Both the position numbers and the translations under genes were made by a program. This document shows, in pieces, positions 20,302 to 32,108 of a stretch of 64,000 nucleotides of DNA. Numbering within the stretch: position 1 is the first letter of the stretch; the number at the start of each line of letters is the position of its first letter. Below the pieces are notes generated by a model. It worked only from the letters and a program-made list of their open reading frames with translations. It was not told the DNA's origin and did not search any database. This stretch comes from Orobanche coerulescens (Eukaryota > Streptophyta > Magnoliopsida > Lamiales > Orobanchaceae), in contig CM065819.1 of assembly GCA_033398695.1 (NCBI GenBank), positions 8,729,501 to 8,793,500 on the forward strand. The letters are read 5' to 3'.

Positions 20302-23300
20302 ATGTTGAGAGGCGGACGTGGACGTGGTCGCGGTCGTGGACGCGGACGAAGAAATGCTGAAAGGGAAGCGTCGCCTTCTAATCAGGCCAGTCATAGCTCA
20401 GGTGAGCCGCAACGATCTATTAATAACGAACCAGATCGTGCTGTACCAGAGATCCTTCGTCAAGTGGTGAACCAGATGACTCAGTTCGCCCAGGTCGTGG
20501 ACCAAATGCAAGTGGCGGTGGGACTACAGCAGGGAGAAAGACAGCAAGGGATCCCAGACATGGGAAATCGAGGTGACCGGTGGCTGCAAGAGGTGGCGAA
20601 GATGCAACCACCCAAATTCGACGATATTTCTGAGACTCCCACCTGGGATCATTGGTTGAAAGAACTGGAGAAAATCTTTGCCTAATTAAGCGCCTGCAAT
20701 AGGAGAGCCTCTATCGCTCAATATTTTCTGATAGGGGAAGCGTCCGAATGGTGGGAAGCCATCCGGCCTGTAGACCATGATGCTGATTGGACAGAGTTTA
20801 GATTGATGATGGAAGCTCAGTATTACCCTCGTCCTGTAAGGGAAGCCAAATTTCGGGAGTTTTTCTCCGCTTAGCCTTCTGATGTGCCAGTATCCCAGGC
20901 GATTAAGACGTTTAACCAGCAACTGGCATTTGTTCGACATCTAGTCAGAACAGATGCAGAAATGATGATCCATTTCGATATGAGAATGAAACCAGAAATC
21001 CAGAGGTACATGTCCGGATTTGAATGTACCACACTCCGTCAATACCAGGATAAGGCGTTGGCGTATGAGATCAAGGAAGCAGCTATGGAGAAATTTTCGG
21101 AATCAAGAAACAGAAAGTCTCTGGTACTTTTACAGAGCACAAGAACAGCGGGCCCCGTAAGGCCCAATCATCCTTTCACTCTTTCAAGAAACCTCCGCAC
21201 CCAGTTAGGAGCGGAAAGAACTTCGGAGCGACATCAACTATTACTGATGTTACCAGGAAATGCTTTAACTGCGCCCAGACGGGGCATTATCGATGGAATT
21301 GCCCCCTTCCTGACGTGACTTGTTTTGATTGTGGACGAGAGGGACATCGGGCAGTGTTTTGTGAAGAGGCTGCAAAGTCTTTTAGAGCCCGTACACCACA
21401 GCCAGTCCAGAAGGAAGCTAGTATCCAACAGACGCAGCAAAGTGTTCAGATGCCTCAGAATTTTGGCCGCGGACGAGGCAGAGGACAATGGGACCGAAAG
21501 GGGATATCGAGTGCCGGATCTGCTCCCTCACGTCTGTACGAGATGAGGAGGACAGACGATCGATGTCATTGCTGCGTCAGTCTTGTCCAGATCCTTTCCC
21601 AGCCAGTTAGCGTTTTATTCGATACAGGAGCTACACATTCTTTTATATCTTTGTCTTGTGTAAATCGTTTGAATAATTCCGGTTTTCATACTTGTGAACC
21701 TTATGTTGTTGGTTTACCGAGTGGAGAGAGGATTGTCGGAAACTTAGAAACTAGAAATTTCCCTATATCATTTGGAGGCAGAGAGTGGCTCTCAAATCTG
21801 ATCGTGATAGAAATGCATGGAGACGACCTAATACTCGGAGACGATTGGCTTAGTCGATATGGAGCAATTGTAAACTACCGAAGGAGGAATATCTCGTTGA
21901 TCGCTGACGATGGTTCCGAAATATTGTTCGAGGGGTGGAAACCGGGAAGCTCAGGGAAATTGATCAAGGCGATGAAAGCTGTCAGATTGTTGAAACAGGG
22001 CTGTATCGGGTACTGGTGTTACACAATGAAGAAAGAAGACGAAATTGTGGAACTATCATCCATTCCTGTTGTGAACGAATTTCCAGATGTATTTCCTGAC
22101 GAGTTACCTGGACTACCTCCACGAAGGGATGTGGAATTTACCATTGAGCTGGAACCCGGAGCTACACCAATTTCTAAGGCGCCGTATTGTATGGCACCTA
22201 CTGAGATGTACGAACTGAAGAAGCAGCTGGAGGAGTTACTGGACAAGGTCTATATTCAGCCAAGCGTTTCACCCTGGGGAGCGCCAGTTCTTTTTTTCCG
22301 AAAGAAGGATGGATCGCTCCGACTGTGTATTGACTATCGAGAGCTGAACAAGATGACGATTAAGAACAAGTATCCGTTGCCACGGATTGATGATCTGTTT
22401 GACCAGTTGCAAGGGGCAACATTATTTTCTAAAATCGATCTGAGATCAGGGTATCATCAGCTGAGGATTAAGGAATCTGACGTTCCGAAATCAGCATTCA
22501 GAACTCGCTACGGACATTATGAGTTTGTAGTAATGCCGTTTGGTCTCACTAATGCACCTGCTATATTTATGCAATTGATGAACCGTGTGTTCATTGAATT
22601 TTTGGATAAATTTGTGGTCGTGTTCATTGATGACATTCTGGTGTATTCTAAGAGCCCGGAAGAACATGCGCAGCATTTGCGGATTGTATTGGAACTTTTG
22701 AGAAACGAGCAATTGTACGCCAAACTTTCTAAGTGCGAATTCTGGCTAGAGGAAGTAATGTTCCTCGGCCATGTGGTGTCAGCTAAAGGAGTCCGAGTAG
22801 ATCCTCATAAGATCGAAGCAATTATGGATTGGAAGCCTCCAAAGAACGCGAAAGAAGTCCGAAGCTTCTTAGGACTTGCTGGATATTATCGTCGATTCGT
22901 GGAAGGGTTTTCTAAAATCTCCCGCCCACTTACTCGACTCCTGCAGAAAACTGAAAAGTTTGAGTGGAATGAATTGTGTCAGATTAGCTTTGATGAATTG
23001 GAGAAGAGATTAACGACGGCACCGATTCTATCACTTCCACAGGGAACTGGAGGATTTATAGTTTACAGTGATGCTTCGAACCAAGGACTTGGGTGCGTAT
23101 TGATGCAGAATGATAAGGTGATCGCTTATGCGTCGCGACAGCTGAAACCTTATGAAGTGAATTACCCAACACATGATTTGGAGCTTGCAGCAGTAGTTTT
23201 TGCTTTGAAGATCTGGAGGCATTATCTGTACGGGACTCACTGTCAGATCTTTATGGATCATAAGAGTCTCAAGTACATATTCAATCAGAAGGAGTTGAAC

Positions 23301-24962
23301 ATGCGGCAAAGAAGATGGTTAGAGCTGATCAAGGACTATGACTTGGAGATTTTGTATCATCCAGGCAAAGCAAATGTAGTGGCCGATGCACTTAGCCGCA
23401 AGCCTGTTTCTATTCAGATGCTGGAGACGCTGACCTCCCAACTTAGCCTTCAACGAGAGATGATTCGTGAAGGAATTGAGGTGTGGTTACAAAGATTCCA
23501 AGGACAACTGTGCGTGATGGAGATAACTTCATCATTAACCGAAGGAATCAAATCTAGACAGGCAGATAACCCTTTGATGATTCGGTTACGTGATGAAGTG
23601 ATCAAAGGAAAGGCCCCCGGATTCATAATTCATGATGATGGAGTTTTGAGATTTCAGAACCGACTCTGCGTTCCCGATTTTGATGTTCTGAAACAGACGA
23701 TTATGAAGGAAGCTCACAGTTCGCCCTATTCTATCCACTCGGGCACCAGTAAAATGTATAAGGACCTGAAGCAGAATTTCTGGTGGGGCAACATGAAGAA
23801 AGATGTAGCGGACTATGTTTCGAAATGCTTGACATGTCAGCAGGTTAAGATCGAGCATCAACGGCCTGCCGGAATATTGAAGCCACTCCCGATTCCTGAA
23901 TGGAAGTGGGAGAACATATCGATGGACTTTATCACTAATATGCCGAGAACCAGGACAGGAATGAACATTATTTGGGTGATAGTTGATCGTTTAACCAAAT
24001 TAGCTCATTTCCTTGGCATTAAGGACACATGGGGACCAGAGAAATTGGCGCGAGTATTTATTTCGGAGATAGTTCGATTGCATGGTACGCCGAAAACCAT
24101 TGTTTCTGATCGAGACGGCCATTTTGTGTCTCACTTTTGGAAAGCAGTTCATAAGGCCTTGGGGACCGAATTGAACTTCATCTGACTTATCACCCGCAGA
24201 CTGACGGACAATCTGAGAGAACTATACAAACGGTGGAAGACATGCTAAGGGCCTGTGCCTTAGATTGGTCAAACGATTGGGAAGTTCATCTACCGTTGAT
24301 TGAATTTACCTACAACAATAGTTGGCATGCTTCCATTAAGATGGCACCGTTTGAGGCATTATACGGAAGGAGATGCAGATCGCCCTATCTTTGGGACGAT
24401 TCGTCAGACTTGATCGGAACAGAACCAGAGTTGATCGTGCAGACTCGAGAGAAAATAGCCTTGATTCGTGAAAGGCTGTTGACCGCCCAGTCGCCAGAAA
24501 TCCTACGCAGACGTACGCCGTCGCCCATTGGAGTTCAGTGCTGGAGATCACGTACTTTTGAAGGTTTCTCCTACTCGGGGAATCTTTCGTTTCGGAAGGA
24601 AAGGAAAGCTGAGTCCGAGATATATCGGACCATTTGAGATCCTCGAGAGAGTTGGGGAGTTGGCATACAGATTGGCATTGCCGCCGTCATTGTGCCATGT
24701 TCATAACGTGTTCCACGTATCCCAGTTACGGAGGTATATACGAGATCCCAGTCATATCATTGATTTCGGCGAGATCGAAGTCGCGCAGGATGGGACGTTT
24801 GAAGAAAGACCAGTCAAGATACTCGAGAGTCGAGTTAAGCAGCTGAGGAACTAACCAATCGTTTTGGTCAAAGTTCAGTGGCCACGTCACGGAATGGAAG
24901 AATCCACTTGGGAAACGGAAGTTGATATGAAGTCTAGATATCCCGAGTTATTTTCGTCTTGA
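20302..24962 (+). pseudogene. Element B gag-pol polyprotein, broken
   Basis: Gag opens with a long Arg/Gly run (MLRGGRGRGRGRGRGRR). Stops interrupt gag at 20683 and 20872, and a one-base shift near 21104 changes the frame before two zinc knuckles (about 21262-21303 and 21321-21362). From 21315 a 956-codon frame covers retropepsin (DTGATHS), RT (FIDDILVYS), RNase H and most of integrase including its HHCC site and SDRD. Near 24181 a small deletion shifts the frame just before the catalytic-Glu segment; a second change near 24492 shifts it back. A last stop is at 24852 and the natural stop at 24960-24962. A 21555-21590 stretch reads oddly and may hide two compensating shifts. The chromodomain-like tail is kept. 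Confidence 0.92.
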
Positions 24963-24985
24963 GTTTCGGGACGAAACTCCTTTTT

Positions 24986-24997
24986 AGTAGGAGAGTA
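24986..24997 (+). other. Polypurine tract, element B
   Basis: AGTAGGAGAGTA abuts the 3' LTR start; it has two T interruptions and is less pure than in element A. Confidence 0.7.
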
Positions 24998-27364
24998 TGT
25001 AATATCCGGATTTATTACGGTGTATTTCATCTGTCTTCAAACCCTGTATTATTCGGATTTGTGTTTTTGATTATTGGAGTATGATATTTCTTGCATTGAT
25101 ATCATTGTACATAAGTATAGAAACATGCAAAATTTCTCATGCAAACTCATGATAGCGCACGCTAAGAATGTATCTTAACGCGCGCTATCGGGCTACTATT
25201 AGCGCACGCTATGCAGATAGGAGTTGCGTGCGCTAAGATCTCAATTGTTGAGCGGGACGGCTAGCACATGTGCCAGCCGGGACATGGGTCCGGATAAGAT
25301 TCCCGCGGACGAGCCCAGACAATTCTGAAGTCAACCATTATTAGCGCACGCTAAGGAATGCTTAGTAGCGTGCGCTAACTTGTTAAAATGCAGAATATTA
25401 TAAATGGGACAACAACCGTTTTGGCTTTCATTTCTTTCGCCCATTCTTCATCCTTGAGAGTTCAGAGAGCTGAAATAATCCTCCTACACACTTAGAACAC
25501 ATCTTGTTGGTGTTTGTATATTGGTTATCACTTGGGAGTAACCAATGAAGTGGAATAGCACATTGGAGTGGCATACAACCAACCAGAGTTGGATTCTACC
25601 TTACGGTTCAGTGATTTTCACTATATTAAGGTATGTTCAATCTATCTCCAGACTTAGAGTTGGATTCTAACGATTTGGATGATCATGTTAACGAGATATG
25701 GATTTTCATAGATGAATTATCCAAAGTATATCATGTTTGGAATATTGAGATGATTAAGCCTTAAGTACCTTGATTATGATCATCATGATTCGAATCTTAT
25801 TACATTGAACAAAGTAAAGGAAGCTTCTATCATTGGTAAATCCGAATCTAGTAGATGACTTCATAACAATCATGGACTTGACTTTAACATCATTATTGTT
25901 AGATAAATCTAAGGGATTGATCATGGAAGGATTTATCTAGTATAGATGGAATGTTAAACAACTTCAGCATGATAATATTGATTGATGTAAAGGTGTTGAT
26001 ATCAACCGTTAAGCCTTTCGAATTATTGTATGAAGATTTGTAGTCGAAATGGAATATGGTTTTATATGGTATGCATATCCTTGAATCCGAAGTTGTTGTT
26101 ATCCATAAAAATCATTCATAAGAGTATGAACATGATATTCATGGAGGTAACATAAATTATCACGGAAGATTTCATTGTTTTGATCATGATGAGAACAGTT
26201 TACTGCCCAGCAGTAAACTGCCATGCATAGATAGCGCACGCTAAGCTATTAATATTTAACGTGCGCTATCGAGCACGAGTTAGCGTACGCTACGTTTGGT
26301 ACGTAACGTACGCTAGGCCATCAGACGAGTCAGTCGACTGATCAGTGAAGTACTGACCATACATAGTTAGCGTACGCTAGGCTTTGTTGTTTGCGTGCGC
26401 TATCGAGCAGACTTAACGCACGCTACACAGAGTACTTAGCGTGCGCTAAGCAGTTCAGGCAGATTGCATTTTATGAACTTTTGGTCGTAAATCGAATTGT
26501 TAAACATTCGTACGACGTGAGATAAATCCTATATCATTTCTTTTGTTAAGGTTTGGTCTCGTTACATGATTGATTGAGGAGGACGACCTTCGAGTGTTCA
26601 TATTCGTGGAAGTGTTGTTCTTGTCTTCAAATCGAGGCAAGTACTTTATTTGTTTTATGTATTGATGTTATACATATTGTCGTGCATGTATGTCGTTGTT
26701 GAATGTCCACCTCGTGTTGGTCCGACGGGATCATCGGGGGATCTATGCTAGCGTGCGCTGGATCATCGGACGGGTTTTTCCACCACGGGTTGGTCTGACG
26801 GGATCATCGTGGGTTCTAGGCAGTGAATGCTGGATCGACGGAATTACCATGTGTATGTTATGATATCATGTTGTGATTATCAGTTGTGCATGTCATTCTT
26901 GAGTTTCTCGTAGGAGAAGACTCGTTGGTATTTTTCTTGTCGTTTACGTTATTCGTGAGATATGAATAATATGTTGTGGTACTTGTACTAGCATCGTTGT
27001 GCTAACCCCTTCGGGGGTGAACATTTTGTTTATGTTCAGGATCCAGGAGCGGAAAACAACCACCTGGAGCCGCATGACGACGAGGGTGCAGTGATGTTTC
27101 GGGTTTATTTATCTGTGTTTATTCGTTATTTCAATAAGTACTCGAGTACGAAGTCATTTGTGATGGATTTGAATTTAGTGATGTGTTATTGAGTTCCTGT
27201 TGAACAATTGTACTTTCAGTATTTGGTAAGAACTGTTGTATCTTAAATCCGTTATTTCCATTCGTTAGTACCCTTTAATGTCTGTTCAATTCTCCAGCCT
27301 TGTAAATCCTTATGTAAAGGATTTACGGCGCTGTAATATTCCTGAATATATCGGGGGTGTTACA
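24998..27364 (+). repeat. Element B 3' LTR (2367 bp)
   Basis: It matches the 5' LTR closely. Clusters of small differences lie at 26315-26355 (second palindrome array) and 27035-27105. Confidence 0.95.
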
Positions 27365-27369
27365 ATTGA

Positions 27370-27637
27370 GGAACTTTTTCATTTGGTTACCAGAGCCCAG
27401 CTAAATGTTCAGCAAAAACCAATAGGCCTGCTTAATGTCAATGGTTTCTTTGATGGTTTACTATCTTTCATCGACTACTCTGCTGAAAAAAGTTTTATTT
27501 CCGAGCGTGCTAAACGAATCATAGTCGTTGCAACAACACCAGAAGAACTAATCAAAAAACTCAATGAATTTGTTCCTCAACCAGATCCAGCTCTAGCTAA
27601 AATTGTCTGGATGGAAGATTTTACCATGAGAAAATGA
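27370..27637 (+). pseudogene. LOG-like phosphoribohydrolase, C-terminal part
   Basis: It resumes directly after the duplicated ATTGA with the Glu-Glu pair of the PGGxGTxEE motif (residues 121-122; the first Glu is the catalytic residue in characterised LOGs). The remaining 89 residues match the LOG C-terminal half: the LVTRAQL helix, KPIGLLNVNGFFDGLL, SFIDYSAE and ISERAKRIIVVATTPEELI, ending at a TGA. The frame is intact, so the insertion appears to be the only disabling change. A product from this part alone would lack the nucleotide-binding half. Confidence 0.85.
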
Positions 27638-28561
27638 AAAGTGGATTCATTCCTCTCCCTTTGATAACCCATGTCGGACCTCTTGTATTTTTACTTTCTG
27701 TCATGTGTAATAATCGTGCTAAATGGTGGCAGCTTAAGGAGTTTCTTCTTGATCTCTTGATGCGCATCTATTCGCGATTTATGTATTATTTTATTGCTGT
27801 AATTTTTATTGTTTGTTTTTTTTAATAAAAGCATTGATGACAGCGTAAGGTGACTCTTCGGACTTTCTTGAAGCGCATCTTAAAAATTGTGTTATACTTC
27901 CGAGTATATTTTATTTTCTTTTGTTATTTGCTTAGTATATTTATTCTCTTGCAGATTCTAAATGGCGTTAGCACAAGCATCAACTTTCATTTCAGGGGGT
28001 TTTCTGTTTTCTCACTTGATTTTCATTTCTAAAAACTGAGGACAGTTTTAGTTTCAAGTTTGGGGGTGTTTTGGAACTTGTTTGTTTATTTGGTTTGTTT
28101 TTGAACTATGATTTTTATTTTACTTTGAATCATATGATTGTGGTATGTTTTGATTATTGTAGTGTGTGGTGTGTATTTATTATTTGGCATTGATTTTTGT
28201 TTTTTTAGGTTTAGTGTTTATATATATATATATATATATTATTTTGATTTGTGAGATTTCTAGATCTGACCATAACACCAATAAGTTAGCTATATTCAAG
28301 CTTCTAAAATCGTTTTAAATCGGTTAAAAAATTGTATATTCCAAAATTTTTTGAGCCTTAATATCTCTTTCCAAGCCTTGTAGTTATCATATAAAATCGA
28401 GTCATTCGTTACCGTGAGAAAAGAAGAATCAGTCGGTTGATGAAAAATAGAACTGAAATTTATTTAATTTGTGGAGTTTTGGATTTTTCATGCTTAACTA
28501 ATAAATGATTTTCTGCAAAAATCCTATTCCCAAAAAAATGCTGGAAAAAAAAGGAGTCATT
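27638..28561 (+). other. 3' tail of the Tat-like unit with G-rich tract
   Basis: The tail is T-rich and non-coding. The GAGGACAGTTTTAG...AAGTTTGGGGGTG segment (28036-28067) resembles the sequence preceding the 3' untranslated region in Tat/Athila-type elements; TTTGGGGGTG at 28059-28068 could serve as a purine-rich priming tract. A (TA)n run lies at about 28219-28240. The open frames at 27634-27825 and 27850-28032 are hydrophobic by base composition only. Confidence 0.5.
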
Positions 28562-28857
28562 GGTGAAAAGAGCTACACGTTAGCAAATAACGGTGTGAAA
28601 GCTATCACCTAAAAAAAATGACAAAAAGGAGAAGTGTTGAGCAGCAACAGCTGCCTAATTTTGGGGGTCTTAAAATTGTGCGAAAAATAAAGGACTAACC
28701 ATTGTTGGTGCATAGCTGCCGTCTCACAGAAAAATTGGTGAAAAGAGCTACACGTTAGCAAATAACGGTGTGAAAGCTATCACCTTTTCAAAAAGCTAGA
28801 AATTGTGTTGGTGAGAAGAGCTACAAGTTAGCAAATAACGGTGTGAAAGCTATCACT
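28562..28857 (+). repeat. Three dispersed copies of a 48-bp repeat with inverted ends
   Basis: Copies at 28562-28609, 28737-28784 and 28810-28857. Each starts GGTGAAAAGAGCTACACG and ends AAAGCTATCACC, so GGTGA/TCACC and AGCT/AGCT can pair as an imperfect hairpin. The first two copies are identical; the third has three changes. Confidence 0.85.
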
Positions 28858-28929
28858 AAGGGATGTAGTTTATGAGCAGATCTGAATTAATTAGCGGCTG
28901 AATTTCAATACACTCAATTTCGTGAAAAA

Positions 28930-29622
28930 TCACAATATTTGATAAAGCCAATGAAATTCTTCTTCATATTGAGTCGAAAAATAAACGAGTGATCGAGAGC
29001 AACCATTAAAAGGAGTCGCATGTATCACGAGTGGGAACTTTGCTTCATAAAAAGATCTTGGCAACTTAGCTTCTGGAAACAGCTCCCGAATCAAATCCAA
29101 CAAATCTGAAAATGCAGTATTACTTATTCCATGGGTGCACTTCAATAGGTACATGCAAATGATAAATGACAGCTTTGGAAATATTTTGCAACCAGGGAAC
29201 ACTTCCTGTTTCCCATCTTCAACCAACTTATAAGACCTTTTAGCCCCTGCATTTGCTTGATCTCCAACCCCTTCATGGTTGTTCGGTAACCTGTCTGCCA
29301 CATCTCTATGAATGTCGTACAATAACCGACCAAGATCATCATGGGTGTCATGTGTATTATCTTTAGCCAACCCCTCTAAAACTGACGTCGAGGGTATACC
29401 ATCGTCATTGTAATACCAGTCTTCGGTGCCCGGATCAATCACATTAGCTATCAAATGATTGAAAAATGTCTCTCTACGATGCCAGAAACGATGATAACAT
29501 TCCTTACAAGGACAAGTAATTTGATCTACTATTGCTCGTGTTGTAAATGCTTTATTTAAATAAGCTTCCACACCTTTTTCATATTCATTACTATATTGTA
29601 GGAAATTGGTCCAACTACTCAT
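28930..29622 (-). pseudogene. TNP2-like CACTA transposase, N-terminal fragment
   Basis: A 230-codon frame starts MSSWTNFLQYSNEYEKGV. It contains the transposase-associated domain with its CPCKECYH and RFWHRRETFFNHLI segments, then the TNP2 segment with THGISNTAFSDLLDLIREL, LFPEAKLPRSFYEAK and CSRSLVYF. This is the N-terminal quarter of a protein that normally exceeds 700 residues. The catalytic region is absent because sequence left of 28930 belongs to a different element. Confidence 0.8.
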
Positions 29623-29907
29623 TTCGTCACCTTTATCAAGGTTTAAGAAATTTGTTCTTAGAGATTAAAAACATTAAGATATAATTATATGACATGTGTA
29701 AAATCGGAAATAAAAGTATAATAACTATGTATAGTTTTGCTACAGGAATTTTATTATACGCCAGTTAGGAAAAAATTATCATTATTATAAGTCAGTTGGG
29801 AAAAAAAATTCATTTTCACATACAAATTTCAGATTTTCTTGACAACATAAATATACCTTAACAAATAAATTGTTTACATATTTCAGACACAAAAAGAGTG
29901 CAGCAAA

Positions 29908-30556
29908 GGATAATTAAAAAAATCTTGAGTTCTAGAGCTCATATACTACTGGCTCTAATACTTTGTTTCACGCAACATTATCCATCAGGAAGCTATATCT
30001 GGAAATGCAAGGAGAAGCTCCAAGAGTGGCATGGCACATGATGATTACAAGAAACATTGCTCCTCCTAAGTTCATGTTTATAACTTGGTTGGCTATTATG
30101 AAAAGACTCTCTACCTATGATCGTTTGGTGAAGTTTGGGGTTCAATGTGAGCAAGAATGTTGTCTCTGTTTACAAGAAAATGAGTCCCATAACCATTTGT
30201 TCTTTAAGTGTTCTTTCTCTTCGATGGTGTGGATAAAAATTGCTGATTGGTGTGGGTTGCATACTCATATATATAAATGGCAGGATGAGCTGGAATATAT
30301 GAAGACCCAATGTACAATCAAATCTGGTAAACAGTTCCTTTACAAATTAGTTTTGTCCACAGTGGTGTATTGGCTTTGGAAAGAGAGAAATAGAAGAAAG
30401 TGTTGTGATGAGAGTAGTCCAGTGGAAGAGTGGTAAGGCAATGTCAATTATCCATTGCCACAGTATAGAATTGAGTAGTTTGTTGGATTGTTGGTTGAAT
30501 AGCTTTGCTTACAATGCTTCACTTGGTAATAAAAATCATTCTAATTACCAAAAAAA
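29908..30556 (+). mobile_element. 5'-truncated LINE insertion with poly(A) tail
   Basis: The body ends in a poly(A) run (30550 onward) and is flanked by a 17-bp target duplication, AAAAAGAGTGCAGYAAA, at 29891-29907 and 30557-30573, with one mismatch. It sits inside CACTA-2. This is a standard L1-type target-primed insertion. Confidence 0.85.
29963..30436 (+). pseudogene. LINE ORF2 C-terminal fragment with zf-RVT domain
   Basis: 157 codons match the zinc-binding region at the end of plant LINE reverse transcriptases: PPKFMFITWLAIMKRLSTYDRL, then CCLCLQENESHNHLFFKC (CX2C...HX4C pattern) and a W-rich end. Reverse transcriptase and endonuclease are missing because of 5' truncation. Confidence 0.8.
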
Positions 30557-30573
30557 AAAAAGAGTGCAGTAAA

Positions 30574-31689
30574 CAGTTTTATGATGCACTGTATATAAGT
30601 AACATAAATGTACTACAAATCATGACAACTATTTTAAAACAAGAGATTAAAGGCAGGACGACAACTAAAAAATGAAAACGGAACGACTTTGTATATAAAA
30701 TATAACAAATTTCATTACAACCTAAACACATTCCTCATCTATACCATACATAAATCTAAACCAGATTAGGTCATATCAATTTCTCAGTCTAATAAGCATC
30801 AAACTATTAAGAGTAGTTCATTAAACCAAATTTCTAAATTTAAACAAGTCCAACAAGAGAATCAATTTCTACACAAGAATAAAAACCAAAATTGATAAAA
30901 AAATGAGCAACAGAAACATAAGTTACATAACATAACATACCTTACCAATGTCTGGATTTAACAACCGCAACAATGACCGTGCTATTGAATCCTAAATATT
31001 TATGTGAATTGCAGCAATTAACTTGAACTGAAAAAAAATAGAAAATTAACCATACTGCAGCAATTTCAATCGATACCAATAACAAAAATTAACAAAATAC
31101 TAAATAATAGTACCAATGCTAATAACAACATCAACTCAGGTTTAAATTTCAATCGAATGTTCATAATTAGTGTTAAAAATTAAAACATAAATTCATACAA
31201 ATTGAAAAGGTACGAAAAAGAGGATGAGGATTAGGAAAAAAAATAGAACTTACAAAGATAGTGTCGATTAACAGAAGGAATTCACTTAATCCCCATTTTT
31301 TTCTTCACAGGTCAGAGGAGTTCACCGGGGGGACTAGGGCACTGCGGCTGCAGGGTAACGGGAGTAGAAGAGGGGTATTAATTTTATTCTTTTTGTTTTT
31401 ATTTCTTTTGTTTTAGAAGAGGGGTTGTTTTTGTTCCTTTTGTTTTAGAAGAGGGTATTTTTTTTATTCCTTTTGTTTTTGTATATCTATCTAATATGGG
31501 GTAGTTTTTATTAATTAGATGGACTAAATTTCACTAAAATTTTTGCCACCCAAAATTCTTATCAATCCTTAATTAATTAGTTTTTGTACCAATAAATTAC
31601 CACCAAAATTTCACTAAAATATTTAAACCTTCATTATTAGAGCTAAAATAAGTAAAAGTGAAAGAAATTAAATTTCTATGAATTATATC
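30574..31689. other. Non-coding 5' region of CACTA-2
   Basis: AT-rich sequence without a coding frame. Near 31370-31480 the string TTTTGTTTTAGAAGAGGG is repeated about three times. Nothing else is recognised. Confidence 0.4.
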
Positions 31690-32094
31690 GAATAAAATTG
31701 ATACCCTAAAATGTTACTATTCTTAATATGTTACATTAAGTGATGCATAAAGGTAAATCGAATTTCAATATAAATGATGTAGCAACAAAAAAGAGATACC
31801 TTTAAATGTTACTAATTTTTAAAGTGTTACGTTAAGTGATACATAAAAGTAAATTGAATATGTAACACACAAAAATGATACCTTAAAATATTACCTATTT
31901 TTAAATTGTTACATTAAGTGGTACATAAAGGTAAATTGAATATGGAACACAAAAAGTGATACCTTAAAATGTTACATATTTTAAAAGTGTTACATTAAGT
32001 GATATATAATAATAAAGTGCTACATAATTATTACCCATACATTCGCCAATTTTTAATTATTAAAAGTGGTACCTTTGGGTGTTACATATTCTCA
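31690..32094. repeat. CACTA-2 subterminal repeats
   Basis: GTTACATTAAGTGATACATA followed by AAGGTAAAT recurs about every 80-90 bp (near 31728, 31828, 31908 and 31989), alternating with ATACCTTAAAATGTTAC. The motif is unrelated to that of CACTA-1. Confidence 0.7.
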
Positions 32095-32108
32095 CTTTTC
32101 TACTAGTG
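32095..32108. repeat. CACTA-2 terminal inverted repeat
   Basis: CTTTTCTACTAGTG is the inverse of CACTAGTAGAAAAG. The next base is inside the LTR of element C. Confidence 0.75.

Larger units (their letters stand above)
17694..27364 (+). mobile_element. Element B: full-length Ty3/gypsy chromovirus inserted in the LOG-like ORF
   Basis: LTRs start TGTAATATCCGG (17694, 24998) and end GGGGGTGTTACA (20066, 27364). The 5-bp target duplication ATTGA is at 17689-17693 and 27365-27369. The element has a perfect tRNA-iMet primer site, leader, gag-pol and polypurine tract. Protein and LTR architecture are close to element A but the LTR sequence is a different family. It has the same orientation as the host ORF. 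Confidence 0.95.
14614..28915 (+). mobile_element. Tat/Athila-like non-autonomous LTR element carrying a LOG-like ORF, interrupted by element B
   Basis: The order is LTR (14614-16246), tRNA-Asp primer site (16253-16270), a short leader, a cysteine-rich ORF (16478-17101), a LOG-like ORF (17332-17693 plus 27370-27637) and a tail with the GAGGACAGTTTTAG...AAGTTTGGGGGTG signature known from the 3' regions of Tat/Athila-type elements (about 28036-28067). No gag or pol is present. A 3' LTR is not found; the sequence is lost before CACTA-2 at about 28920. That the two ORFs belong to the element is inferred from their position between primer site and G-rich tract. The alternative is an unrelated gene beside a solo LTR. 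Confidence 0.5.
28930..32108 (-). mobile_element. CACTA-2: 5' part of a minus-strand CACTA transposon
   Basis: The right edge reads CACTAGTAGAAAAG on the minus strand (32108 leftward), a typical CACTA terminus, preceded by subterminal repeats (31690-32094). The transposase N-terminus reads away from this end at 29622-28930. No left terminus is found: the element stops near 28920 against the Tat-like tail. A LINE is inserted within it. Confidence 0.7.
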
